A DNA stretch of 64,000 bases. It comes from MFD04716-140 sp963703125 (GTDB taxonomy: Bacteria > Bacteroidota > Bacteroidia > Flavobacteriales > Flavobacteriaceae). The DNA lies in the NCBI GenBank assembly GCA_963703125.1, contig OY969790.1:2604001-2668000 (forward strand), in the 5' to 3' direction. The notes under the pieces are model-generated. The model was not told the DNA's origin. It did no database searches and saw only the letters and a list, made by a program, of their open reading frames with translations. The translations under genes were made by a program, and so were the position numbers. Shown piece by piece: positions 52,556-61,038 of the stretch (within the stretch, counting starts at the first letter, position 1; each line of letters begins with the position of its first letter).

Positions 52556-52915
52556 ATGAATCCAGCTGAAGAATATATATTAGGTCAATTAGAACCTTTT
52601 CGTCGAATCCTGTTGCATGTGCAACTGGTCATTGAACAGACTATCCCTGGCCTTGATTTAAAGTTCAAATACAGGGTTCCATTTTACTACTGTAAAGGAA
52701 AACCCTTTTGCTATCTAAATCAAAGCAAAAATTATGTAGATTTAGGTTTTTGGCATGCGGCCCATCTAACAGTTCACGAAGACCATTTGACTACCAAAGG
52801 CCGAAAAATCATGAAATCTTTGCGATATACTTCTTTTGAGGAAATCAACGACCAAATATTGATCGAAGTACTCCAAGATGCGTATTCGGTAAGGGATAAG
52901 AAATTCTGGAAGTAG
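52556..52915 (+). CDS. DUF1801-family protein
   Basis: 119 aa, a small soluble alpha/beta protein of the YdhG/DUF1801 family: EYILGQLEPFRRILLHVQLVI, LKFKYRVPFYYCKGKPFCYLN, VDLGFWHA and a C-terminal helix with VRDKKFWK. Members are frequent in Bacteroidota and have no settled biochemical role. It stands alone between divergent and convergent neighbours. Confidence 0.8.
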   Translation: MNPAEEYILGQLEPFRRILLHVQLVIEQTIPGLDLKFKYRVPFYYCKGKPFCYLNQSKNYVDLGFWHAAHLTVHEDHLTTKGRKIMKSLRYTSFEEINDQILIEVLQDAYSVRDKKFWK

Positions 52916-52985
52916 CGACTTTGATTTAAAAACCATATTGCAACATTACAGTTTCCCTGGTCGAATCAAAATTGGTAAATTTCCG

Positions 52986-53807
52986 TTATTTTAACGAATT
53001 CACTGTCTTCCTCAAAGCCACCAAATTTGTCAATAGCTTTTCCAAAAGGTCTAAATGAAGCATGTTGGCACCGTCACTTTTAGCGTTGGCGGGATCAAAA
53101 TGGGTTTCCATAAATATACCGTCCACTCCGGTAGCGATTCCAGCGCGGGCGATGGTCTCGATTAGCTGGGGTCTTCCACCCGTTACGCCTGAGGACTGAT
53201 TTGGTTGTTGCAGTGAGTGGGTAACATCCAGAACCACGGGGGCATACTGCTTCATGGTCGGGACTCCCCGAAAGTCAACGATCATATCTTGATACCCGAA
53301 CATGGTGCCGCGATCTGTGATGATTACCTGTTCATTTCCGGAATCCGTTACCTTGGTTACTGCATGTTTCATACTCTCCGGACTCATGAACTGACCTTTT
53401 TTAAGATTTACCACTTTACCGGTTTCGGCAGCAGCAACCACAAGATCTGTTTGACGTACCAAAAAAGCGGGAATTTGAAGTACATCAACATATTCCGCGG
53501 CCATGGCCGCGTCGGTCACTTCATGAATATCCGTTACGGTGGGAACTTTAAAAGTTTCAGAAACCTTCCGCAATATTTTTAGGGCTTTTTCATCACCTAT
53601 GCCCGAGAAGGAATCTACCCTACTGCGATTTGCTTTTTTAAAACTTCCTTTAAAAATATAAGGAATTTGGAGTTTATCGGTAACGGAAACTATCTTCTCA
53701 GCAATGCGCATGGCCATTTCCTCGCCTTCAATGGCGCAAGGTCCGCATAGGAGGAAAAAGTTGTTGCTGTCCGTGTTTTTTATTTGTGGCACTAATGAGA
53801 GGTCCAT
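52986..53807 (-). CDS. kdsA: 3-deoxy-8-phosphooctulonate (KDO-8-P) synthase
   Basis: 273 aa. Condenses phosphoenolpyruvate with arabinose-5-phosphate to make KDO-8-phosphate for lipopolysaccharide core. The family motifs are present: LLCGPCAIEG at 19-28, IFKGSFKKANRS (Lys/Arg for PEP binding), TDIHE, LQIPAFLVRQTDL, KKGQFMSPE, DRGTMFGYQDMIVD and FMETHFDPANAKSDG. The length is normal. It is a single gene on the minus strand, divergent from the following outer-membrane protein gene. Confidence 0.96.
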   Translation of the reverse strand: MDLSLVPQIKNTDSNNFFLLCGPCAIEGEEMAMRIAEKIVSVTDKLQIPYIFKGSFKKANRSRVDSFSGIGDEKALKILRKVSETFKVPTVTDIHEVTDAAMAAEYVDVLQIPAFLVRQTDLVVAAAETGKVVNLKKGQFMSPESMKHAVTKVTDSGNEQVIITDRGTMFGYQDMIVDFRGVPTMKQYAPVVLDVTHSLQQPNQSSGVTGGRPQLIETIARAGIATGVDGIFMETHFDPANAKSDGANMLHLDLLEKLLTNLVALRKTVNSLK

Positions 53808-53880
53808 ATCTTAAAATTTCCACAAAGATAGTGTTTAGCTCTCGTTTCTTTTTTAGATTTAGAAGGGTTCAAATAAAATT

Positions 53881-54471
53881 ATGATTCGAAATATACTAGT
53901 TGTTATTGTTTCTATGCAGCTATTCATAGCTAACGCCCAATATGGTCAAGTCAATGAAAAGGGGAATACTTTTGGATTGATCAATTTGGAAAGGCACCAA
54001 TTTAAATTAGACCTTTTTGCGCCTGGCCTCAGTTATGAGTTGGGGCTTTTTAAGAATCAAAGTGTTTCAACCAGTGTGGGACTTGGACTGGCAACCTATG
54101 AACATGGTTATAACATTGGCCTTGCCATGAACAATAGATACCGTTATTATCATAACTTCAACAGACGAAATTCCTTGGGGAAGAATGTGAACGGCAATTC
54201 GGGAAATTATATTGCGGCGGCCCAGGCCATCTTTTTTTCGCAATTGCGTTTGATGACTAATATTTCGGGACCCGATGATTTTAATCTGGGTTTTTACGGA
54301 TTTGTGTATGGAGTGCAAAGGACCTACCCAAAAGGATTTAATTTCACCGCCGAACTAGGAGGTGGTTATTACAGGGGAGATGGAGTGCCCTCAGGGTATG
54401 GGCCTTTATTGGGTTTCAATTTTGGTTGGGTTGCGACCAGGCATAAACCAAGAAAACCCACTTTTGATTAA
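53881..54471 (+). CDS. Secreted/outer-membrane protein of unknown function
   Basis: 196 aa with a signal peptide (NILVVIVSMQLFIANAQ, cleavage near 20). The rest alternates glycine and aromatic residues in strand-like segments (LSYELGLFKNQSVSTSVGLGLATY, LNLGFYGFVYGVQRTYPKGFNFTAELGGGYY, LLGFNFGWVATR), suggesting a small beta-barrel of about eight strands. No named family is recognised. It is 25 bp or more upstream of the DinB-like gene on the same strand and could be co-transcribed. Confidence 0.6.
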   Translation: MIRNILVVIVSMQLFIANAQYGQVNEKGNTFGLINLERHQFKLDLFAPGLSYELGLFKNQSVSTSVGLGLATYEHGYNIGLAMNNRYRYYHNFNRRNSLGKNVNGNSGNYIAAAQAIFFSQLRLMTNISGPDDFNLGFYGFVYGVQRTYPKGFNFTAELGGGYYRGDGVPSGYGPLLGFNFGWVATRHKPRKPTFD

Positions 54472-54544
54472 AACGAATACTTTCTTTATATTTTAAATGA
54501 AGATTTTAACTAACAGGAATATCAATCATATAAAATTCATTCAT

Positions 54545-55042
54545 ATGGACATTGTCAAGGAACTTCAAAAAGAACTTAAATCAGAATACGAAATAACCAA
54601 AAAATTCGTGTCCCACTATCCAGAAGATAAAAACGATTGGAGGCCCCACAAAAAATCGATGAACATGAAAACGTTGGCAGTTCATATAGTAGAGATTTTC
54701 GCATGGCCGGAAACCATTATGAATACAGATTTTCTCGATTTTGCGGCAACCCCCTATTCTCGGCCGGACCTCAAAACGAGGGTCGAGCTTGAAGAAAGGC
54801 TAGAGTCTGATTATAGGAGAGGCTCAAAAACATTGGGTGAATTGACCCCTGATAAATTAGATGGTACATGGGACATTCGCCAAGGGAATATGGTTTTTCA
54901 GGAGTGGTCCAAATATGGGGCCATAAGACATTCCTTGAACCAGATCACGCATCACAGGGCCCAATTAGGGGTATATTATCGGCTCAACGATATTTTTGTA
55001 CCTGGCAGTTATGGCCCTTCGGCAGATGAACAATCTAAATGA
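54545..55042 (+). CDS. DinB-like four-helix protein (DUF1572-type)
   Basis: About 165 aa from ATG 54545 (MDIVKELQKELKSEYEITKKF); the upstream ATG at 54497 adds 16 residues unlike the family. Metal-site candidates are the His in LAVHIVEIFAWPETIM and the pair in HSLNQITHHRAQLG, the classical three-His arrangement of DinB/YfiT folds; the C-terminal VPGSYGPSADE is also typical. These proteins are metal-dependent transferases or hydrolases, often of thiols; the role here is unknown. Confidence 0.85.
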   Translation: MDIVKELQKELKSEYEITKKFVSHYPEDKNDWRPHKKSMNMKTLAVHIVEIFAWPETIMNTDFLDFAATPYSRPDLKTRVELEERLESDYRRGSKTLGELTPDKLDGTWDIRQGNMVFQEWSKYGAIRHSLNQITHHRAQLGVYYRLNDIFVPGSYGPSADEQSK

Positions 55043-55594
55043 GCCATTAGAAGAATTCTATAAAGGTCAAGTGAAATCGTCATATATCCCGCAAAAAGTC
55101 TATGAATTTTCAAATTCGGTAATAGTAAGGCGAAAAATGTTGAATTAGGTGGTTGGATTAAGGAAAATACCTTAAAATCAATGATGTAAAAAAGCAACCT
55201 AAAAAGTACGATACTTTTTTAAAATGGATTTTTCCTTTAAAGGAAACCGATTAAAAGAGTACGATAAAAGGTTCCGTAAAACGGACGGTCAGAGACCGTT
55301 TACCAAGGCAGAATATCTTTCCTAGGTGAGTACCAAACATGGTCTCTTTTAATAGTTTCGATAATTGACCTTTTATGGGACAATATGTCGGCTAAATTAA
55401 TTGTAACACGATACAATTCAGTCTTTGTACTTTTAAGTCCATTGGTCTGGAAAGATACACCAGTGATGAACATAGAATACATTGAAACGTCCTCAAAATC
55501 AATGACATAAAAATAACATAACTTTATGTGGCGTTGCGGAAAATAGCAGTATCTTTGCGCGCTTAAAATAGCACTAGCCTATTAAATTTCGATT
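55043..55594. other. Intergenic region with relic repeats and typA promoter
   Basis: About 550 bases without an intact gene. Two short minus-strand frames (around 55055-55190 and 55300-55500) both start with similar words encoding Tyr-(Ile/Val)-Ile-Asp-Phe and may be remnants of one duplicated small gene. A short hairpin acggtca-g-agaccgt-like lies at about 55285-55300. The typA promoter occupies the right end. Confidence 0.45.
55550..55557 (+). promoter_or_regulatory. Probable -7 element of typA promoter
   Basis: TATCTTTG is a perfect TANNTTTG element 38 bp before the typA start codon, so the leader would be about 30 nt. The -33 region (around TTTATGTG at 55523-55530) is a weak match. Confidence 0.6.
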
Positions 55595-57395
55595 ATGTCA
55601 ACAACAAAGAATATTGCGATCATTGCCCACGTAGACCACGGTAAAACTACCTTGGTCGATAAGATTATGCACCACTGTCAATTATTTAGGGACAACCAGA
55701 ATACCGGGGAACTTATTTTGGATAACAACGATTTGGAGCGTGAACGTGGTATTACCATTACATCAAAGAATGTTTCTGTTGTTTACAAAGGAGCCAAAAT
55801 AAACATTATTGATACCCCTGGACACGCTGATTTTGGAGGCGAGGTTGAAAGGGTACTGAACATGGCCGATGGCGTTCTTTTGTTGGTTGACGCATTTGAA
55901 GCGACCCATGCCGCAAACCCGTTTTGTGCTTCAAAAAGCAATTGATCTAGGACTGAAACCGTGTGTGGTAATCAATAAAGTTGATAAGGAAAATTGTACT
56001 CCTGAAGAAGTGCATGAGAAGGTGTTTGATTTAATGTTTGAATTGGGTGCTGAAGAATGGCAACTTGATTTTCCGACTGTTTATGGTTCTGCAAAGCATA
56101 ATTGGATGAGCGATGATTGGAAAAAGCCTACGACTTCCATAGAACCTTTGTTGGATATGGTTGTTGAGCACATTCCTACATTTATAACAGAGGAAGGAAA
56201 TACGCAAATGTTGATTACATCACTTGATTTCTCTTCCTTCACTGGAAGAATTGCAATAGGGAGATTACAACGAGGTACTTTGAAAGAAGGCCAACAAATT
56301 TCCTTGGTGAAGCGCAATGGCAGCATTGTAAAATCAAAAATCAAGGAACTTTTCACCTTTGAAGGCCTGGGCCGATTAAAGGTCAAGGAGGTTGAGACAG
56401 GGGATATTTGTGCAATTGTGGGCTTGGAAGGTTTTGAAATTGGCGATACCATTGCCGATATTGAAAATCCGCAGGGCTTAAAGACCATCGCAATAGATGA
56501 GCCTACAATGAGTATGTTGTTCACGATCAATGATAGTCCGTTTTTTGGCCAGGATGGTAAGTTTGTTACTTCCCGACATATTAAGGACAGATTGAATCGT
56601 GAGCTGGAAAAGAACTTGGCATTACGCGTGAACGAAACCGATAGTGCCGATAAGTTCTTGGTTTTCGGTCGTGGGGTACTGCATCTTTCTGTACTTATTG
56701 AAACTATGAGAAGGGAAGGTTATGAAATGCAGATAGGGCAACCCCAAGTTATCATCAAGGAAATAGATGGTGTTAAATGCGAGCCCATTGAGGAATTGAC
56801 TATTGATCTTCCAGATGAGGTCTCCGGAAGGGCCGTTGAGATGGTTTCCATCAGAAAGGGTGAAATGACCAGTATGGAAGCGAAAGGAAATCGAATGATT
56901 TGCCAATTCTTGATTCCGTCTCGAGGTATTATCGGACTTCGTAACCAATTGTTGACCGCGACTGCCGGTGAGGCTATTATGGCACATCGATTTTTAGAAT
57001 ATCAACCAATGAAAGGCGATATTCCTCAAAGACAAAATGGTTCATTGGTTTCTATGGAGCGAGGAAAAGCGATTCCGTATTCAATTGATAAATTGCAGGA
57101 TAGAGGTAAGTTTTTTGTGGACCCGGGTGAGGATATTTACGAAGGACAGGTTATTGGTGAAAATTCAAGGGGCGATGACATGACCATCAACATTACCAAA
57201 ACAAAAAAGCTTTCCAATGTACGTTCTTCAGGAGCTGATGATAAGGCAAGGATTGTACCCGCAATTAAATTCTCTTTGGAAGAAGCTTTGGAATATATTC
57301 AGAAAGACGAGTATGTTGAGGTCACTCCAAAACATTTAAGGCTTCGAAAAATCTTTTTGACCGAGAACGATAGAAAGCGTAATAAGATCGTATAA
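55595..57395 (+). pseudogene. typA: Translational GTPase TypA/BipA, interrupted by a 1-nt frameshift
   Basis: Ribosome-binding GTPase needed for stress and cold adaptation. The gene is split between two frames: 55595-55945 gives the start and G1-G3 motifs (HVDHGKTT, RERGITI, DTPGHADFGGEVER), and the frame overlapping from 55869 gives GPMPQTRFVLQKAIDLG-like sequence, G4 (NKVD) and the rest through the EF-G-like domains to the C-terminus. The switch lies at 55901-55907, where gcgaccc has one base more than the six expected for Gly-Pro (DAFE-GP-MPQTR). Everything downstream is intact and well conserved, so this is either a sequencing/assembly error or a very recent mutation. If error-free, the product would stop at 116 aa. 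Confidence 0.88.
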
Positions 57396-57449
57396 TCTTA
57401 ACATTTGATCAACCTAAAAATAGGATTACAGTTTTAAATGCTTAAACCA

Positions 57450-57480
57450 ATCCCTTGAAGCTGGCTTCAAGGGATTTTTT
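57450..57480 (+). terminator. Terminator of typA
   Basis: tcccttgaag-ctgg-cttcaaggga forms a perfect 10-bp stem with a 4-nt loop followed by six T residues, 55 bp after the typA stop codon. Confidence 0.9.
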
Positions 57481-57691
57481 GTTATTATAATTTCTTGGGT
57501 TGCTATTTCTTTTTAACGAAGATCATCTGCAATTCAGAGATATTCCCCATTTTAATTAGGATTTTATTAAAAATACGGCACTCAATTTAATAGTTCCATA
57601 ATTATGTATTTGAACTCATATTTTGTGGATAATCATACTGTATTTTCCCTAATTTAAGGTTGATTTTAAACTCAACTCAATAATTAGTAAA

Positions 57692-58480
57692 ATGCAATTG
57701 GAAGGAAAAAAAGTATTGATTACTGGCGGTACTAGGGGTATCGGTAAATGTATGGTTCAGGACCTGATCCAAAGGGGGATAAAACATATTGCAATTATTG
57801 CGCGGGATAAACAAAGCCTCAAAGATCTTTCGCTTGAATATGAGCAAGTTAAGTTTATTCGTCTTGCCGGGGATGTTGCCGATATTGAAGTACTTAGGGA
57901 AGCGGCGGCTCGTGTTGAGGACAAGTGGGGCAATTTGGATATTTTAATAAACAACGCAGGCATTGTTTCCGCTGGACCTCTTGAAGATATTCCCGATGAG
58001 GAATTGTACGACCAAATAGCAGTAAATTTTACGGCAGTTGTACTTTTGACCAAATATTGTTTGCCCTTGCTTAAAGCCTCGGGAGAAAGTTCAATCCTTA
58101 ACATATCCTCTGGATTGGGTCTTATTGGTATGCCTTTTTACTCCGTTTATGGAAGCGCCAAAGCGGCGGTGCGACAATTTTCCGATTCCATGCGCAGGGA
58201 ACTGGCACCTGATAACATAAGCGTCACCTGTGCGTTTCCGACCGCTACGGATACAGATATGATGCAAAAGTTTGTGGGCAGGAAAATGGATTCACCCGTG
58301 GTGGTGGCCAAGAGATCTATTGAAGGTCTGTTGAAAAAAGAGCTGCAAATAATTTTCGGAGGGGAAGAAAGAATAAAAGAAAATATTTTGAATTTTGAGT
58401 CTCCCGAAAAATTGGATGAGCAGATTGCCAAGAACTATGAAGACAGAAAAAAGGCGAGTTTGAATCATAGAGCCTTGTGA
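57692..58480 (+). CDS. Short-chain dehydrogenase/reductase
   Basis: 262 aa, classical SDR: nucleotide-binding TGGTRGIG (9-16), NNAG near 87-90, catalytic Ser in NISSGLG, and the Tyr-x3-Lys pair in YGSAKAAV. The C-terminal part (KRSIEGLLKKELQIIFGG) is family-typical. The substrate cannot be told. It stands alone on the plus strand, upstream of the oppositely oriented ppgK, with about 300 bp of promoter DNA in front. Confidence 0.9.
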   Translation: MQLEGKKVLITGGTRGIGKCMVQDLIQRGIKHIAIIARDKQSLKDLSLEYEQVKFIRLAGDVADIEVLREAAARVEDKWGNLDILINNAGIVSAGPLEDIPDEELYDQIAVNFTAVVLLTKYCLPLLKASGESSILNISSGLGLIGMPFYSVYGSAKAAVRQFSDSMRRELAPDNISVTCAFPTATDTDMMQKFVGRKMDSPVVVAKRSIEGLLKKELQIIFGGEERIKENILNFESPEKLDEQIAKNYEDRKKASLNHRAL

Positions 58481-58539
58481 ATTGTTTATTGATAATCAAT
58501 AACGTAGATTTTTAGGGCACTTCCAAACCCCAAAAAAAG

Positions 58540-59274
58540 TTAATGCGATACGGCGGACGCAGCTCCTATGATGCCAGCTGTATTTTCCAATTCGGCCGCG
58601 ATAACTGGAGTTTTGATCTTTATTTGGTTCTTGAACTCATGCCAATCTTTGGACACCCCGCCGCCGATTATAATAAGGTCGGGAGATAAAATTAACTCAA
58701 CATAGGCCAGAAATTTGTTGAGTCGCTTGCCCCATTTTTTGAAACTGAGTTCTTCCCTGTCCTTGGCGGAAGAAGCCGCCCAAAGCTCAATTTTATCATA
58801 TTTCTTGTAAGGGATCTGCCCCAATTCGAAATTGGGAATTAATTCACCTTTCCAAAAGGCACCACTACCTATTCCCGTACCTAGGGTAATCATGATTACG
58901 AGGCCATCTTTTCCACGACCAACACCATAATTCATGGTGGCATACCCCGCTGCGTCGGCATCATTGATAACTACAAAGGGTTGACCCGTTGCTTTTTTGA
59001 ATAATTTTTCAACATTGACACCTATCCAACTCGGATCTAGATTTCCTTCTGACAGGCAAACCCCTTTTTTGATAACCGAAGGAAAACCACAGCCTACAGT
59101 ACCCTTATAATCAAAGTGTTCAACGATCTCAGAAACTACCTGGGCCATATCTTCTGGGTTCCTAGTTTCCGGAGTGGGAATTCTAAATCGCTCGGTTATC
59201 ATCTTTCCTGTTTCTATATTAACCAAACCACCCTTAATGCCCGACCCACCAATATCAATACCCAGTATTTCCAT
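58540..59274 (-). CDS. ppgK: Polyphosphate glucokinase-like ROK protein
   Basis: 244 aa of the ROK family: phosphate-binding GIDIGGSGIKGG at the N-terminus, VINDADAAGYA with the catalytic Asp, TLGTGIGSG and IIIGGGVSKDW. The size and the lack of the ROK zinc site fit the polyphosphate (strictly phosphorylating glucose) subgroup rather than ATP-dependent glucokinases. It phosphorylates glucose to glucose-6-phosphate in the cytoplasm. Polyphosphate preference is inferred from family resemblance. Confidence 0.85.
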   Translation of the reverse strand: MEILGIDIGGSGIKGGLVNIETGKMITERFRIPTPETRNPEDMAQVVSEIVEHFDYKGTVGCGFPSVIKKGVCLSEGNLDPSWIGVNVEKLFKKATGQPFVVINDADAAGYATMNYGVGRGKDGLVIMITLGTGIGSGAFWKGELIPNFELGQIPYKKYDKIELWAASSAKDREELSFKKWGKRLNKFLAYVELILSPDLIIIGGGVSKDWHEFKNQIKIKTPVIAAELENTAGIIGAASAVSH

Positions 59275-59336
59275 GAAACCTTTAGAATTTTATGAGCGCA
59301 AAGAAACAAAAAACTTTCGGGAGTTTTGAAAGTGTT

Positions 59337-60083
59337 CTATAGAAGGTCGCCTTTATCCTTTAAAAAATCAAAAATCAGGGTATCTACAAGAGAGACCCTA
59401 TCTCGATTCTCAAAATTGAACCAATCAATTTCCTCAATTTCAGAACTGGCTTTTAGATTTCCTTCATAAAGCGCAGAATAACAAGTCATTCTAACCAGGA
59501 TACCCGGTTTGTGCCCATCCGCCTGTGCCTCAAATATTCCAACAAAATCAAGCGATGAAAGTTGAAGTTTTACCGTAAGCTCTTCTTTAATTTCCCTAGA
59601 AAGCGCCTCTGCATCACTTTCACCTTTTTCTCTCTTCCCCCCAGGAATATAATATCTTTTCTTGCCTTTGCTTTTGGTCACTAGAATTTTGCCGTCCAAA
59701 ATATGGATCCATGCCAATTTGTCAATAATCTGTTCAGATGGCTCCACATAATAGTCAATTGAATTTAAAGAATGTTCGGGGTCTATGAAGTCCAATATTT
59801 TATCTACAATTTTCCCAGACCAAGTCAAAGTTCCAAGTTTCCGATTTCGGCCCAATGCACTAGAAATGGTTTCGTCCCTATTGCCGAATTTATACCCACC
59901 TCGCATAGCCCATAACACATTTAATAAATGTTGCATCAAAACATTGCCCAACTGGTCTACCGAAATTGCGATTTTCAAAAGATACTCGCCAACTCCCCTA
60001 AGACCTTTTCCAAACAAACTATGAAAAATACCGTACACAAAACCAACTGGTCCCGTAATCAGAAATAGAACTACCGCTATCAA
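59337..60083 (-). CDS. NUDIX hydrolase with N-terminal conserved extension
   Basis: 248 aa. Residues 1-115 include a hydrophobic start (MIAVVLFLITGPVGFVYGIF) and a conserved stretch LGNVLMQHLLNVLW...FGNRDETISSALGRN, as in stand-alone small proteins of flavobacteria. Residues about 116-248 form a NUDIX domain: KLAWIHILDGKILVTKSKG and the NUDIX box G-x5-E-x7-REIKEEL, with the final Gly-hydrophobic pair replaced by Thr-Val. It probably hydrolyses a nucleoside diphosphate-linked compound. The two parts look like a fusion of genes that are often adjacent. Confidence 0.78.
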   Translation of the reverse strand: MIAVVLFLITGPVGFVYGIFHSLFGKGLRGVGEYLLKIAISVDQLGNVLMQHLLNVLWAMRGGYKFGNRDETISSALGRNRKLGTLTWSGKIVDKILDFIDPEHSLNSIDYYVEPSEQIIDKLAWIHILDGKILVTKSKGKKRYYIPGGKREKGESDAEALSREIKEELTVKLQLSSLDFVGIFEAQADGHKPGILVRMTCYSALYEGNLKASSEIEEIDWFNFENRDRVSLVDTLIFDFLKDKGDLL

Positions 60084-60186
60084 AAAAAGAAGCAGTCACA
60101 TTAACGGATTGACTCTCTTGTCCGGACGGTATATTCGTCTCCTTAATATCATAAGTATCTTCCCATCCCAATTTTAAAATAGGAAA

Positions 60187-60870
60187 TCAAACCGCTCTTT
60201 GGACTACCTCGAATACTTTGTTTCCGTCACATTTAAGCGTCTTGGACGGGTACTTTAGAATAAGTGCGTAATCGTGAGTGGCCATTAAGATGGTGCGCCC
60301 AGACTTGTTGATATCTTGAAGCACCTTCATAACTTCTACACTAGTTTGCGGATCAAGGTTCCCTGTTGGCTCGTCCGCTAAAATTAACTCTGGGTCATTA
60401 AGTAAGGCACGAGCTATCGCAATTCTTTGTTGCTCGCCCCCAGAAAGTTCGTGAGGGAATTTAAAGCCTTTGGTCTTCATGCCCACTTTTGTAAGGACGT
60501 CTTCGATCTGTAGATTCATTTTACTTTGATCTTTCCATCCGGTGGCTCTAAGCACAAAGAGAAGGTTATTGTTGATGTTTCGGTCGGGCAGAAGTTTAAA
60601 ATCCTGAAAAACAATACCGAGTTTGCGTCTCAGAAACGGAATGTCTTTTTCCTTTAGTCCCTTTAGGTCAAAACCTACAATGTGTCCCGTACCTTGTTTC
60701 AAGGCCAAGTCACCATACAGTGTTTTCATGAAGCTGCTTTTGCCACTCCCGGTCTTACCGATCAGGTATACGAATTCACCCTTATTGACTTCGAGGTTTA
60801 CTTCATTCAATATTAAGCTTTCCTCTTGAAAAATGGCAACATCCTTCAATTCCAATATAGTCTCGGGCAT
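60187..60870 (-). CDS. ftsE: Cell-division ATP-binding protein FtsE
   Basis: 227 aa ABC ATPase that with FtsX controls peptidoglycan hydrolases at the septum. Walker A GKTGSGKS (about 38-45), Q-loop FQDFKLLPDRN, signature LSGGEQQRIAIARAL, Walker B LILADEPTGNLD and the switch His in MATHDY are all intact. The Q-loop F-Q-D-F-x-L-L and D-R-x-I-x-x-N pattern is characteristic of FtsE. ftsX is not adjacent in this window. It is preceded on the plus strand by the divergent TPR gene. Confidence 0.93.
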   Translation of the reverse strand: MPETILELKDVAIFQEESLILNEVNLEVNKGEFVYLIGKTGSGKSSFMKTLYGDLALKQGTGHIVGFDLKGLKEKDIPFLRRKLGIVFQDFKLLPDRNINNNLLFVLRATGWKDQSKMNLQIEDVLTKVGMKTKGFKFPHELSGGEQQRIAIARALLNDPELILADEPTGNLDPQTSVEVMKVLQDINKSGRTILMATHDYALILKYPSKTLKCDGNKVFEVVQRAV

Positions 60871-61038
60871 ATCTAATTTTGTTGATATAAAAGTAATAAG
60901 TTACTTTTTAAAACGGATCACCCCTTCCTAAAAACTTTTTCTTTTGTACTTTAAAAATATTTTGGACCTATATACTTGAGAGCAATAATTGACGTTATCC
61001 TAAGTATTACCGGTTAGTCAAAATAGTTAGAGAACGCT

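Noticed and set aside
55869..55960. Programmed ribosomal frameshifting in typA
   Set aside because: No slippery heptamer, internal Shine-Dalgarno-like stimulator or stem is apparent at the switch, and TypA is not known to use recoding.
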